Origin: Myxococcota bacterium
Lineage (GTDB): Bacteria > Myxococcota_C > UBA6777
DNA: 64,000 bases
Assembly (NCBI GenBank): GCA_023150835.1
Contig: JAKLKB010000004.1
Coordinates: 1 to 64,000, forward strand
Reading direction: 5' to 3'
Shown here in pieces: positions 44,121 to 53,735 of this stretch (positions are counted from its first letter, which is position 1; every line of letters begins with the position of its first letter). The translations under genes and the position numbers were made by a program. The notes beneath the pieces are model-generated. The model did not search any database and had not been told where the DNA came from. It saw nothing but the letters and a program-made list of their open reading frames with translations.

Positions 44121-45200
44121 CTAGGCGTGAGGGATTTGATAGAAGCGAGCGGCATTTTGAAAGAAGAGTGCGTGTAAAGTCTCGGCAGGGAGGTTCATCG
44201 CGAGGAGGTGGCGGATCTCGCGATCCCATGCGTAGGGGATATTGGGAAAATCGGTGCCGTAAAGGAGGCGATCAGGCCGTCGATTCAACATCGAAATAGG
44301 CGGAGCGACAGGGAAGTAATCGGCGAGAACCATCGTCGTATCGAGCCACAGGTGATCGAATCGTTCGAGTAGATCGGCGTACCCATCGAACTCGTCCACG
44401 CCAAGATGTGGGACGCAAAGCTGAAGTGTCGGATAATCGAGAAGAACACGCTCGATACGGCTGACATGGCAAAGAAGATGTGGATCACACGGATACGCGG
44501 GACTTTTGGGTTCTCGGCCCGCGTGCATAATCAACGGTTGGTTGTGTTTAACACACGTTTCATAAATCACGTGCATCTCGGGTGCATCGGGAGAAAAGCA
44601 CTGCACATGGCAATGCAGCTTCACCCCGCGCAACCCCAGCGCAAAGGCTTCTTCAAGGATCAGACTTGCGTTCGGTTCGCCCGGCAACACCGTTGCAACG
44701 CAAGTCAAGCGAGGTTCCTGTTGGCAAAGGCTCGCCATATATTGATTCATCCACGCCGCAAGGCCGGGCTTATGGGCATAATGGAGCGCAACGAGATGAT
44801 GCACCCCCCGCGACAACAAAAACTCGATGACTTGGGGGCTATGAAGCGGATAGCGGATCGGCCAACCGTGACGCCCAAACCACCGCCATAGCGCCTCAAA
44901 GATCCGATCAGGAAACAAGTGGACGTGCGCATCGATCACAGGCGGCAGATCGGAGGGTAGCGCACGACCTTCGGGATCTTCAAGGCCGAGCATTGGATGT
45001 GTCAACAGGTCACGAGCAGAAGACGCCATACAGCGCACACAAGCCGCGATATCCCGATGCCCTAGTCCGCTCGCTTCCTCGGCCTCCAAAAAGGCTTGGA
45101 TGATGTCGTTGAGGTCTTTCGTTGCAGGAAGCCGCTTTGGAGAAGGCAACAGAAGCGGCGTGGAAGGTTCGATCAATGGGGTCAATTGAGCGTGCATCAT
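44121..45200 (-). CDS. Amidohydrolase-family protein (cytoplasmic)
   Basis: This 359-residue protein is of the same PF04909 type as the lipoprotein at 32104, but without a signal peptide. It shows IDAHVHLFP with His 92 and His 94, KLHCHVQCF, IMHAGREP, CVPHLGVDEFDGY and YGTDFPN, the expected metal ligands and catalytic Asp. An extra N-terminal helical extension (1-88) is present. The substrate is unknown; relatives include decarboxylases and lactone or amide hydrolases. The ATG at 45200 is taken; an in-frame TTG precedes it. The ribosome binding site (GAAGAG) is weak. Confidence 0.85.
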   Translation of the reverse strand: MMHAQLTPLIEPSTPLLLPSPKRLPATKDLNDIIQAFLEAEEASGLGHRDIAACVRCMASSARDLLTHPMLGLEDPEGRALPSDLPPVIDAHVHLFPDRIFEALWRWFGRHGWPIRYPLHSPQVIEFLLSRGVHHLVALHYAHKPGLAAWMNQYMASLCQQEPRLTCVATVLPGEPNASLILEEAFALGLRGVKLHCHVQCFSPDAPEMHVIYETCVKHNQPLIMHAGREPKSPAYPCDPHLLCHVSRIERVLLDYPTLQLCVPHLGVDEFDGYADLLERFDHLWLDTTMVLADYFPVAPPISMLNRRPDRLLYGTDFPNIPYAWDREIRHLLAMNLPAETLHALFFQNAARFYQIPHA

Positions 45201-45503
45201 CAAAAAAACTCTTCGAATTGGATAGAATAGAACCTATACAAAATCTGCCCATTCGTTCGAGACCCCCGTGTATCGGGACATCGAGCAGCGAACGGATACG
45301 CTCACACAACAACAGATGTTTGCCTTTTTACGTACAAACGTGTTGTCTTTCCGACAGCACAGACGAAGTGTCCAAGTGTTCGCCACAGGGGGCTGCCCAG
45401 AAACAGGACCGCAACAGCAAACCGTACCGACAACATGGCTGCTTGAAACAGCGAGTACACGGGTTTTTTTGCCGACGGCGTTGGCTTGGTTGAAGTGCTT
45501 TGC
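45201..45503. other. Intergenic with decayed repeat fragments
   Basis: A stretch near 45366-45410 resembles the family A/CA middle (GTGTCCAAGTGTTCGCCACAGG, cf. CA), and 45440-45480 resembles the right end of family B (GCTTGAAACAGCGAG...ACACGGGTTTTTTT). No gene is recognised. Confidence 0.45.
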
Positions 45504-46409
45504 TTATTTTGGGGTGACGCGACGGTGGTTTTTGCTGCGGATGAGGGTCTTTGTTGCGAGTTTTCCGCGTTGAAATCGTGCGACGCCCTCAAAATGAATG
45601 GTGCTTGTGGCGATGTTATCGAGAAAAGGCGAGCGCCCGTCGACAGCGCCGCTACCTTTGCTGCTGAGGATGATCTGACCTTTGACTTGTTCGTAGCGTG
45701 GGAAAGCGATCAACGGAATCAGCAGATCCATCTGCAACGTTGCGCGCAAAGGCGCAGAGTCGGCCTGTATCGCCAGCAATTTGCCTTCTGCACGAATGCC
45801 CTTGATGTCGATGGTTTGGCGGGGAAAGGGTACTTGCTGCAACAAAGCATCTGTGGGGATCTTCCAGATCCCTCCGATGGGAAGGGGCATTTGCGGAAAA
45901 AGCCGACGCTGCGAACGCCGCGAAAGACTGCGACGGACGTAGTTGCGATCCCGAGCCGAAAGAGGCCGTTGATCTTGCGTTGCGATGGTGACATCACGGC
46001 CTCGCACTCCTTTGAGGATCAGCGTGCGCCCGACCAATCCGCAACTCCAAGGAAGCGCACGTTGGCGGTTGCCTCGCACGATCAAGTAATGCGCTGCACA
46101 ACGACGATACACCCGCATCCGTTCGCTGATCCGACCTTCTTGGACAGCAAGGACTTTTTCTTCGTAGACGGCCTCGTTTTGCATTTGACGCCGCTGGATC
46201 ACCTTTCCTTCGGCGGTACTCGTGATCATGCTTTGGTCCTCTTTCACACGCACGACGTAGGCGTCGCCCTTGCGGGGTTGATAGTGATAGAGGCGATAGT
46301 TTGTGGCCGAAAATGCGGCGGTTGAGGCAGGTCGGGAAGCAGGAGGCTCCGCCCACGCCACCGCAACAGAACAAAAAACAATCGGGAACAAGAAAAGCGA
46401 TCTCGTCAT
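45504..46409 (-). CDS. Exported protein of unknown function
   Basis: This 301-residue protein has a signal peptide (about 1-20, VAWAEPP). The mature region is beta-rich with no recognised domain; segments such as YEEKVLAVQEGRISERMRVY and ATSTIHFEGVARFQRGKL suggest a lipid- or ligand-binding barrel like those of periplasmic LolA-type or DUF6263-type proteins, but this is only structural impression. The ribosome binding site is weak. It is divergent from the anchored-protein pair at 46625 with 215 bp between the starts. Confidence 0.6.
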   Translation of the reverse strand: MTRSLFLFPIVFCSVAVAWAEPPASRPASTAAFSATNYRLYHYQPRKGDAYVVRVKEDQSMITSTAEGKVIQRRQMQNEAVYEEKVLAVQEGRISERMRVYRRCAAHYLIVRGNRQRALPWSCGLVGRTLILKGVRGRDVTIATQDQRPLSARDRNYVRRSLSRRSQRRLFPQMPLPIGGIWKIPTDALLQQVPFPRQTIDIKGIRAEGKLLAIQADSAPLRATLQMDLLIPLIAFPRYEQVKGQIILSSKGSGAVDGRSPFLDNIATSTIHFEGVARFQRGKLATKTLIRSKNHRRVTPK

Positions 46410-46624
46410 AAAAAACCATCAATGATTTGGGGTGGATGACTGGCGCATCAAAGATGCGGCGGCGTCAACGTACGCGCAGATCTTGCGCTGCGTCAAGGGT
46501 GCGAGTGATGCTGTGGACTCGTTGCCTTGATCTAGGACAACCGCACAGGCTTGCTATCTTCGCGAAGTGGGTTAGGTTCTTTGTACTGTCTGATGACTGA
46601 AAAAGAAGAAAAAAGGAGCGCACG

Positions 46625-47200
46625 ATGAAAACGTTGTTACCCAAAATCCTCATCCTGATCGGGATTTTAATTCTTGTGTTGTTGGGTCGTTCGTGTATGG
46701 TGGGTTATTTCCCGGGTCGCTCAGAAGTCAAACCGCCCGAGACGCAAACCACCGCAGGCAAAACAGCAGAAGAAGCGCCCACAGTACTGCCGCGCCCTCT
46801 GTTGCACTTGACCCAGATCAGCATCGAAGAAGTCGAGATCTTGATCAACGCGGATCCCGAGTACCGCAAAAAATTAAAAGAAGAACTTACCGCTTTCTTC
46901 GGTCAAGTCGGTGTTTTGGAGCTCAAAACCACCGAAGAAAAAATGAAAGATCAATCCGTTGTCATCGTGTTGCGCGTCGAAGTTCAGCAAGAAGGCAAGG
47001 TCTTGAAAACGCCCCAGATCGAAAAAAAGACCGATGGAGCGCTTGAAGCCGCCATCCGACTGCGTGATGTGATGACCAAGTTCCGCGCAAGCACCGTCCC
47101 CAAGACCTACGTCGAGGCCCGCATCACCTATCGCGCCAAGATATTGCCCCCGACGCATCAAAAACCCGCGAACACAGGCACTTACCAAGTAGCTCCCTGA
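46625..47200 (+). CDS. Membrane-anchored protein, first of a tandem paralogous pair
   Basis: This 191-residue protein has an N-terminal hydrophobic anchor (about 5-24) followed by a Cys (LGRSCMVGYF), possibly a signal anchor or an atypical lipoprotein. The conserved domain (about 55-175) includes LHLTQISIEEVEILINADPE and YRKKLKEELTAFFGQ. It is about 80 percent identical to the next gene's product over the domain by eye. AAGGAG lies seven bases before the ATG. No family is recognised. The domain mixes helices and strands and ends in VEARITYRAKI. Confidence 0.72.
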   Translation: MKTLLPKILILIGILILVLLGRSCMVGYFPGRSEVKPPETQTTAGKTAEEAPTVLPRPLLHLTQISIEEVEILINADPEYRKKLKEELTAFFGQVGVLELKTTEEKMKDQSVVIVLRVEVQQEGKVLKTPQIEKKTDGALEAAIRLRDVMTKFRASTVPKTYVEARITYRAKILPPTHQKPANTGTYQVAP

Positions 47201-47226
47201 ACCTCGCTTCGACAGATAAACCTTAG

Positions 47227-47337
47227 ACGATATCCGAGTGATGTATCCACAAAGGAGAGTACGTAGACGCCCGATTGTTGGGCAGCCACACCTGTCTGCC
47301 CCGACCTCTTTACGATAACGCTACGGGCGGATTTCGT
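47227..47337 (+). repeat. Family A repeat, copy A3
   Basis: It is 111 bp with ends ACGATATCCG and CGGATTTCGT, the clearest inverted-end pair of the family (nine of ten bases). It lies between the two paralogous genes and so probably inserted after or during their duplication. Confidence 0.78.
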
Positions 47338-47422
47338 GTGGCTCCTTCGCGTTTAAACACCAGACTTCAACAAATATGCAAGGCACTTCGCCCAAAGCAT
47401 CCAATACATTGGAGATTTGAAA

Positions 47423-48004
47423 GTGAAAACATGGATTCCAAGACTCTTGATCTTCGTTGGCGCGGTGGGCCTCGCCTTGGCAGGCCGTGCTTGTATGGTC
47501 GGCTACTTCCCAGAAGGCCCCCAAAACCAAACCCCACAGATCACGCCCCAAGCAGGCAAAACGGCGGAAGAAGCGCCCACAGAACTGCCGCGTCCTTTGT
47601 TACATCTGAGCCAGATCAGCATCGAAGAAGTCGAGATATTGATCAACGCAGATCCCGAATACCGCAAGAAATTAAAAGAAGAACTCACCGCTTTCTTCGG
47701 TCAAATCGGCGTTTTGGAGCTCAAAACTACCGAAGAAAAAATGAAAGATCAACCCGTCGCCATCGTGTTGCGCGTCGAAGTCCAACAAGAAGGCAAAGTC
47801 CTCAAACTCCCACAGATCGAGAAAAAGACCGACGGAGCGCTTGAAGCCGCCATCCGACTGCGCGACACCACCCTGAAGTTTCGCGCAAGCACCGTCCCCA
47901 AAACCTACGTCGAAGCCCGCGTCACCTACCGCGCCAAGATCATCTCTCCCCTCCTGCAAAAACCCACCCGCACAGGTGGCTTCCAAGTGGTCCCCCTGAA
48001 ATAA
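47423..48004 (+). CDS. Membrane-anchored protein, second of the paralogous pair
   Basis: This 193-residue protein parallels the product at 46625: anchor (about 6-24), AGRACMVGYFPEG, and the same domain with ISIEEVEILINADPEYRK. The GTG at 47423 is chosen because it aligns with the first paralog's Met and has GGAG eight bases upstream; the TTG at 47417 is too close to that site. The two proteins differ mainly in the anchor and the linker after it. This suggests the soluble domain is under constraint while the anchor drifts. A 10-bp minisatellite starts at the stop codon. Confidence 0.72.
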   Translation: MKTWIPRLLIFVGAVGLALAGRACMVGYFPEGPQNQTPQITPQAGKTAEEAPTELPRPLLHLSQISIEEVEILINADPEYRKKLKEELTAFFGQIGVLELKTTEEKMKDQPVAIVLRVEVQQEGKVLKLPQIEKKTDGALEAAIRLRDTTLKFRASTVPKTYVEARVTYRAKIISPLLQKPTRTGGFQVVPLK

Positions 48005-48180
48005 TCTTCCGCCATCTTCCGCCATCTTCCGCCATCTTCCGCCATCTTCCGCCATCTTCCGCCATCTTCCGCCATCTTCCGCTATCTTCCGCTATCTTCC
48101 GCCATCTTCCGCCATCTTCCGCCATCTTCCGCCATCTTCCGCCATCTTCCGCCATCTTCCGCTATCTTCCGCTATCTTCT
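48004..48180. repeat. 10-bp tandem repeat array, about 18 units
   Basis: Units of GCCATCTTCC (some GCTATCTTCC) repeat with an exact 10-bp period. The GCT variants occur as pairs 80 bp apart (48081-48100 and 48161-48180), which points to duplication of an eight-unit block. The array begins at the stop codon of the paralog and ends about 135 bp before glnS. Confidence 0.95.
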
Positions 48181-48315
48181 GTCGGTGGTGAACTTTTCTT
48201 TTGAGAACATCGTTGCACGAACAGATCGATTGTGTTAGAGAATGCAGCCTTGTCGCGCCCGTGGACGGGGATCGATGGGTGCATGAGGCGACGAAAAAGA
48301 CCGAAGGAGAAGAGC

Positions 48316-50004
48316 ATGAGCCACCACGAAGCCGCCGAAAGCGATGTTTCACATTTTATTCGGGATATCATCCGAGAAGATCTCGCCACAGGAAAACACA
48401 CGCGCATCGCGACGCGTTTTCCGCCAGAACCCAACGGCTATCTGCACATCGGTCACGCCAAGTCGATCTGCTTAAACTTTGGGATGGCGCTCGAATTTGG
48501 TGGGACTTGCAACTTGCGGATGGATGACACCAATCCAACCAAAGAAAATGTCGAATACGTCGAATCGATCCAACGTGATGTGCGTTGGTTGGGCTTTGAT
48601 TGGGGAGATCGTCTATTTTTTGCTTCGGATTATTTCGGTAAGCTGTACAACTACGCCGAAGATCTGATCCGTATGGGCAAGGCTTATGTTTGCAGTTTGA
48701 GCGCAGAAGAGATCCGAGAGTATCGCGGAACCCTGACAGAGCCGGGAAAAAACAGCCCTTATCGCGACCGCTCTGTCGAAGAAAACTTGGATCTGTTTCG
48801 TCGGATGCGTGCGGGAGAATTTGAAGACGGTTCGATGGTATTGCGGGCCAAGATCGATATGGCTTCTTCCAACATCACGATGCGCGATCCGACGCTTTAT
48901 CGCATCCGTCGCGCCCACCACCACCGCACAGGGGATGCGTGGTGTATGTATCCGATGTATGACTTTGCGCACGGTTTGTCCGATGCGTTGGAGGGGATCA
49001 CGCATTCGCTTTGCACGCTGGAGTTTGAAAACAACCGCCCGCTCTATGATTGGTTTGTGAGCCAAGTCGAGGTTCCTTCTCGCCCACGCCAAATCGAATT
49101 TGCACGACTGGAGCTAACGTACACGGTGATGAGCAAGCGCAAGCTGTTGCGTTTGGTCGAAGAAGGCTTGGTCTCGGGATGGGATGATCCGCGTATGCCG
49201 ACGATCGCAGGGATGCGTCGACGTGGCTTTACGCCCGCTTCGCTGCGCAACTTTAGCGAACGCATCGGTGTCGCCAAGCGCAACAGCACCGTCGATGTCG
49301 CGATGCTTGAACACGCTTTGCGCGAAGACTTGAACGCCACAACTCCCCGTGTGATGGCTGTTTTGGATCCGATCCGTGTGGTGATCGAAAACTACCCCGA
49401 AGGTCAATTCGAAGAACTGGAGGCCCCGTATCACCCCGAAGATCCCGCGATGGGTTCGCGCAAAGTCCCCTTTTCCCGAGAACTCTATATCGAGCGTGAA
49501 GACTTCATGGAAGACCCACCAAAGAAGTTTTTCCGCCTCGCACCCGGGCGCGAAGTCCGCTTGCGTTATGCCTACTACATCACCTGCAAAGAAGTGGTCA
49601 AAGATGCAGAGGGCCGAATCATCGAGCTGATCTGCACCTATGATCCCGCCTCACGCGGTGGAACAGCGGACGGTCGAAAAGTCAAGGCCACCTTGCATTG
49701 GGTTTCTGCGCCTCACGCCATCCCCGCAGAAGTTCGCCTGTACGACCGCCTCTTTACAGTTCCTGATCCCGAAGGCGACAAAGACAAAGATTTCACCGCC
49801 TTCTTGAATCCCGAATCCTTGAAGACCATCGTCGGCTACGTTGAACCCGCCCTGTCCAACGCTGCCCCCGAATATCGCGTCCAGTTCGAACGGATCGGCT
49901 ATTTTGTGGCAGACCAACTCGACACGCGCCCGAACAAACCTGTCTTTAACCGCATCATCGGTTTGCGCGATACGTGGGCCAAAGTCGCCTCCAAAGAAGA
50001 ATAG
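48316..50004 (+). CDS. glnS: Glutaminyl-tRNA synthetase
   Basis: This 562-residue class I synthetase charges tRNA-Gln with glutamine. It has HIGH at 44-47 in [14 protein letters not shown], the GlnRS signature LRMDDTNP, the acceptor-binding region with [22 protein letters not shown], and the KMSKS-equivalent MSKRKL at about 271-276. A C-terminal anticodon-binding double beta-barrel region (about 345-550) has [13 protein letters not shown] and [20 protein letters not shown] precedes the ATG at 48316. Length matches bacterial GlnRS. It is likely monocistronic. Confidence 0.97.
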   Translation: MSHHEAAESDVSHFIRDIIREDLATGKHTRIATRFPPEPNGYLHIGHAKSICLNFGMALEFGGTCNLRMDDTNPTKENVEYVESIQRDVRWLGFDWGDRLFFASDYFGKLYNYAEDLIRMGKAYVCSLSAEEIREYRGTLTEPGKNSPYRDRSVEENLDLFRRMRAGEFEDGSMVLRAKIDMASSNITMRDPTLYRIRRAHHHRTGDAWCMYPMYDFAHGLSDALEGITHSLCTLEFENNRPLYDWFVSQVEVPSRPRQIEFARLELTYTVMSKRKLLRLVEEGLVSGWDDPRMPTIAGMRRRGFTPASLRNFSERIGVAKRNSTVDVAMLEHALREDLNATTPRVMAVLDPIRVVIENYPEGQFEELEAPYHPEDPAMGSRKVPFSRELYIEREDFMEDPPKKFFRLAPGREVRLRYAYYITCKEVVKDAEGRIIELICTYDPASRGGTADGRKVKATLHWVSAPHAIPAEVRLYDRLFTVPDPEGDKDKDFTAFLNPESLKTIVGYVEPALSNAAPEYRVQFERIGYFVADQLDTRPNKPVFNRIIGLRDTWAKVASKEE

Positions 50005-50213
50005 CCCGCCCTGCCCCATCGATCCTCTTTCCATCTACATCGAAAAAAGCCTAAACTACCGAACCCATCAAGCGAGTTTGCTTTTCGTTCAAGGTGGGGG
50101 GTTGCCAACAGGCCGACGTTCGGCGATATCCTTGAACCCGTCCATCGAGAGAAAAAACAGCATCCACGACCATACATCGTACTCAAACAAAGAACATTTG
50201 GGAGGCTTTTCTG

Positions 50214-51605
50214 ATGAAGTTGCAAGTCTATAAGCAAGGAAAGCTGGTGTCTTTTCAAGGAACCAACACACTCGTTGTCAAAAGCTCCAAAGGCTTTGGT
50301 TGGGGTTGCGCGGGGTGGGTCGCCGCTTGGTTTGTGCCCAGTTTTCTTCAATTCCCTCCTTGGTTGGGAGGGCTTTTTTTCGTTGGGTTGGTCTTTTTTG
50401 CGGTTCGACATCTCATCTCTACAGGCAACCAAGCCTCGCTGCCGATCGTCGAGCACTTGGAACTCGACACCACCGAGCATTTGTTGAGCATCGAAGCGGC
50501 AGTCGGCGAAGACAAACAAGTCTGGGATCTGCCGACGTCTTCTCTTCGCAACGTCCAAATACGCACCTTGGGCTTGGCCACAGGACTGTATGTGGAGTTG
50601 TCGCCAAGCCTCGATCTTGCGTTCGAGATGACTCTTGGGTTTGAAGATTTTGCGGGCATCGAGCCGCTTTCCGTGTACTGCCACATCCAAGGGATCCGAG
50701 AGACCTCCGATCTCGAACACTTCGCCAGTTCGTTGAGCGCGATGCTCGGTTTGAAGATCTTGTTGCTGATGGAGCGTGGGCAAAAAGAAGCCCGATTCTT
50801 TATGGCCAAAGAATATCCCGGAGATCTCGATCCCCTCGAACGGCTCGATAGCATCGAATATCCAAAATGGATCACCGATCGCCTCCTCGGCCTCGAAGAA
50901 ACCCCCTCCTCGATCCAAGAAAACGCCGAATCCGAAGAAGCTTCTTTCTTTGAATCCATCGACGAAAAAGAACAGAAAGAACTCCTTTCCGAAACCAAAA
51001 CCAGAAAACCTCGCAGACTCAGCCCCGCCCAAGACTCGACCCTGCCCTTCCCCGCTCCTCTTGTCCAAGCCGCACCACCTGCGGCCCCCACCCTCTCTTA
51101 CCAACTCCCACCCAAACAAACACCGCCCAGTCCCACAGCCGACACGCCACACCACCTACAAACATCGCCGCCTTCGCCACAAACATCACAATCTTCGCCA
51201 CAAACATCGCAGTCTTCGCCACAAACACCGCACCCTCGCGCCAAACAGTCAAAGCCTACGACCCAAGCAGCACAGCCTTCGACCAAGCCAGCACGAACTT
51301 TGAGCAGACCAGCGCAACCTTCGGCCCTTCCGCAGTCACCCTCAATGGCTCCGCAAGAAGAAGCCTTCCGCCCACCCGCTCCACAGGCATCTCCGATGGC
51401 TCCGCAAGAAGAAGCCTTCCATCCGTCTTCGCCACCCGCTGAGACGTTCTCCCCCACCGCTGCATACGACACTTCGATCAAGGAGTTGCCTTGGTTGACA
51501 GGCGAAAGCAAAGGTCATTGGCCCGAATGGTCGAGTTTTTCATCGTCTCAACAATCCAAACCTGCCCTCTCTTGGCCCACATGGGAAAGTCAAGATCCGA
51601 AATAG
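50214..51605 (+). CDS. Membrane protein with Pro/Gln/Ser-rich C-terminal half
   Basis: The 463-residue protein has a short N-terminal beta stretch and a transmembrane hairpin (about 28-65). A folded domain (about 70-230) resembles bacterial PH-like membrane-tethered domains (SLPIVEHLELDTTEHLLSIE, SSLRNVQIRTLGL), though this is only an impression. The rest (about 240-463) is low complexity with repeated SPQTSQSSPQTSQ and SPMAPQEEAFHP motifs. GGGAGG lies about nine bases before the ATG. It has no recognised family and stands alone between glnS and a CA repeat. Confidence 0.65.
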   Translation: MKLQVYKQGKLVSFQGTNTLVVKSSKGFGWGCAGWVAAWFVPSFLQFPPWLGGLFFVGLVFFAVRHLISTGNQASLPIVEHLELDTTEHLLSIEAAVGEDKQVWDLPTSSLRNVQIRTLGLATGLYVELSPSLDLAFEMTLGFEDFAGIEPLSVYCHIQGIRETSDLEHFASSLSAMLGLKILLLMERGQKEARFFMAKEYPGDLDPLERLDSIEYPKWITDRLLGLEETPSSIQENAESEEASFFESIDEKEQKELLSETKTRKPRRLSPAQDSTLPFPAPLVQAAPPAAPTLSYQLPPKQTPPSPTADTPHHLQTSPPSPQTSQSSPQTSQSSPQTPHPRAKQSKPTTQAAQPSTKPARTLSRPAQPSALPQSPSMAPQEEAFRPPAPQASPMAPQEEAFHPSSPPAETFSPTAAYDTSIKELPWLTGESKGHWPEWSSFSSSQQSKPALSWPTWESQDPK

Positions 51606-51636
51606 CCGAAACCACGACCTCCATCCAAAACAAAGG

Positions 51637-51693
51637 CCACAAGCTACAACGAAATCCACAAGCTACAACGAGATCCGCAAGTGATACGAAATC
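51637..51693. repeat. Three 19-bp direct repeats
   Basis: CCACAAGCTACAACGAAAT at 51637, CCACAAGCTACAACGAGAT at 51656 and the divergent CCGCAAGTGATACGAAATC at 51675 repeat with a 19-bp period, in the non-coding gap after the membrane protein gene. Confidence 0.6.
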
Positions 51694-51739
51694 TGCCCGT
51701 AGTGTGCGCCAACATAGGTGCAGCCCCCCATAGTGCCTT

Positions 51740-51948
51740 CCTCCCCCTCGCGGCAGCAGCGAGGCTTTGCGAGCGTCGCAGGGGGCTGGGGGGTGAGGGT
51801 GATACGACAAGACCCCCCTGTCAGATTCCCCCGCTGGATGGGCTTTACAGAGGATGTGTCCGAGTGTTAGCCCCCCCTTTCTGCCCAAGAACAGGGCGTC
51901 TACAGCAGATCTCATCCTCCCTTCGTGTATACTTCTCTCGGATATCGC
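51740..51948 (-). repeat. Composite repeat CA, copy 2
   Basis: It has the same order of blocks as the copy at 12719-12915: CCTCCCCCTCGCGGCAGCAG, GGGCTTTACAGAGGATGTGT, then a family A left end in reverse (CTCTCGGATATCGC). Its GGGCAG-containing part keeps CAGGGCGTCTAC, which is closer to family A than copy 1. Confidence 0.75.
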
Positions 51949-51998
51949 ATCGCAACGAAGCCCACATGCCAAAACAAAAGCAACAAGCCGCGTTGCCT

Positions 51999-52331
51999 TT
52001 AACGAAGTTGCTCCGCTTTCGGATAAGACTCTCCGAGAAAGTCTGCGATCTGACAAGCCAAAGAGAAAGCCACCAACGGACGTTGCGCGATGGGAACGAG
52101 ATAATGGACACGGATCTGGATGCGCCCTGTGCGCGGGACCAAGACCACTTGGTGATGCGAACGAGGGTCTTCGTACACCAACAGCCACGTCTCACGGGTT
52201 TGATCCACAAACCCCGCGTGCAGCAAGCAACGACCGATCCACGAGCAGCTTTCTTCGGACTCACGGGGATGTTCGGGGACACAGCGCCACAATAAAAACT
52301 GCACGCAGCTTGGGTCGCGTTGGATCTGCAT
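51999..52331 (-). CDS. Small protein at the end of the ParA/Roadblock/V4R cluster
   Basis: The 110 residues start MQIQRDPSCVQFLLWRC. A mixed beta/helix fold is suggested by ETWLLVYEDPRSHHQVVLV and LVAFSLACQIADFLGES. The C-terminal helix could be a docking helix. No family is recognised. It lies 89 bp downstream of the V4R gene on the same strand and has no other neighbour in that direction, so it is likely the last gene of the cluster. The ribosome binding site (GAGG at about 14 bases) is weak. Confidence 0.55.
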   Translation of the reverse strand: MQIQRDPSCVQFLLWRCVPEHPRESEESCSWIGRCLLHAGFVDQTRETWLLVYEDPRSHHQVVLVPRTGRIQIRVHYLVPIAQRPLVAFSLACQIADFLGESYPKAEQLR

Positions 52332-52420
52332 GGTGAGTACACAACCTCGATATCTCGTCGGGCACCATGTACAAAAAACCCGTGATTGCGGTATTTCAAG
52401 CGACAAAGTCGTTGGCAACG

Positions 52421-53695
52421 CTACTTTCGGATGCGCTCGACGGCGACTTCGCAGTAGTCGTCGCCTTTGGAGACACAATGCGTTTCTTGGAAGCGCCATT
52501 GTGGGTCGCTGTGGAAAAGCGAGCGATAAAAGGCTTGATCAAACGTTGGTTTTTCGCGCCAAGGAACGCGGTGTGCGAGTTGGACGGCTGCGAGTGTGCC
52601 GCCTTGGTGGAGATAGCAACGGCCCGAAGAAGCGAGGCCATGGCGTGTGACGTGGTAGGTGCTTTCGTAGGTTCCGGGGGTGCGGAGGACAAAGTGTTTG
52701 TCTGGCGCAAAGTCTTGGATGGTCCATTGACCAAACCCAAGAGCTCGACCGATCGCACAGCAGCCGATCAAGATCTCCAACGGATCACCTGTCGGCGCAC
52801 CGACCAAGCCCTCCCATTCGGGTGAACGCAAGATCCCGCCAAAGGTATTGAAGCCGCATTGATGGCCCGCTTCGACAAGAAGCCCCTGCATCACATCAAA
52901 GGATTGGGGAGCGGTGCGTTCGATGTTGTAGAGTGCGTTGTAAGAGATCCCGTTGTAATAAGACGCCAGATGAAGGGTCACGAAAACACCGAAACCTTGG
53001 ACCAATCCGCGTTCGTCGCTGTTGATGGTACCAAGAAAGCTCCGTAGCCCCGTTGTGATGGCGCGGATCTGCTCTTCGTGCTTTCCCGAAAAGCTATCCC
53101 CGAGAAGACGCTGCGTTTCGCGCTTTCCGACAGGCCGAGACGGAGGCATCGGTTGTTTGGCCCCTTCGATCTGAAAGCGGCATTGCGGCGCGCCAAGGCT
53201 GACGCATGTTTCTTCCGCAACATCCAGCGTTCCCATCGGCAGATCAAAGGCGATCTCAGTTGCAGCCACCGCGCACCCCGCCGCAACCGCATCCGCCGTA
53301 TGGCGACGACGGACTTTTTCGCCATATTTTTCTTTCCACGTATAACCGTAATGGAGAAAGTCGCCCGTCGCTAAACCGCCCTGCGCTTGGGTATGCAAGC
53401 GAAGGTTTCCGTGCCCCATCGCGGCAAAGATCAGTTCAGCGACTTTGAGTTTTTCGGCGGGCGTATCTGCCCCTGAGCGCGGGACAAGTTGAGCGAGATA
53501 ATGGTAAAAAGCCTCGTGGGCTGTGCGCGTGCGAAGTGCCATCCCTTCGCGTGTGCCAAGCGCGTCGTCGATGGTTTGATCGAGCCACAAGTTGTAATGG
53601 TGGCAGTGATAGACAACAGGCGTGTCGGCAAAAAAAGCGAACGCATGTTCGGGGAGAACAGAGAAGAGTTCTTCTTTCTTAATTTGTACGGTCAT
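52421..53695 (-). CDS. Double V4R-domain protein
   Basis: The 424-residue protein has two halves, each ending in the V4R-type signature: VSLGAPQCRFQIEG (about 168-181) and CVSKGDDYCEVAVERI (about 407-422). Each half carries a conserved Cys before and after a Gly-containing turn. An HHYNLWLDQTID stretch near 30-45 and a GYTWKEKYGEK stretch lie in the first half. V4R (4-vinyl reductase) domains bind small molecules in XylR/DmpR and BchJ and are homologous to TRAPP subunit Bet3. There is no DNA-binding output here. AAAGG precedes the ATG at 53695. It lies 40 bp downstream of a Roadblock-like gene. Confidence 0.8.
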   Translation of the reverse strand: MTVQIKKEELFSVLPEHAFAFFADTPVVYHCHHYNLWLDQTIDDALGTREGMALRTRTAHEAFYHYLAQLVPRSGADTPAEKLKVAELIFAAMGHGNLRLHTQAQGGLATGDFLHYGYTWKEKYGEKVRRRHTADAVAAGCAVAATEIAFDLPMGTLDVAEETCVSLGAPQCRFQIEGAKQPMPPSRPVGKRETQRLLGDSFSGKHEEQIRAITTGLRSFLGTINSDERGLVQGFGVFVTLHLASYYNGISYNALYNIERTAPQSFDVMQGLLVEAGHQCGFNTFGGILRSPEWEGLVGAPTGDPLEILIGCCAIGRALGFGQWTIQDFAPDKHFVLRTPGTYESTYHVTRHGLASSGRCYLHQGGTLAAVQLAHRVPWREKPTFDQAFYRSLFHSDPQWRFQETHCVSKGDDYCEVAVERIRK

Positions 53696-53735
53696 GAGCT
53701 TACCTTTGTCAGTCCAGTCTGGGCATCGTGTAAGA

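Noticed and set aside
47940-48155. Minus-strand frames giving MAEDGGRWRK repeats
   Set aside because: They are the translation of the 10-bp minisatellite, which happens to be open in all frames on that strand. There is no ribosome binding site or flanking protein-like sequence.
17711-51948. The interspersed A, B and CA repeats as CRISPR or a retron-type array
   Set aside because: Copies are 100-200 bp, lie kilobases apart in both orientations, and have no regular spacers, Cas genes or reverse transcriptase nearby.
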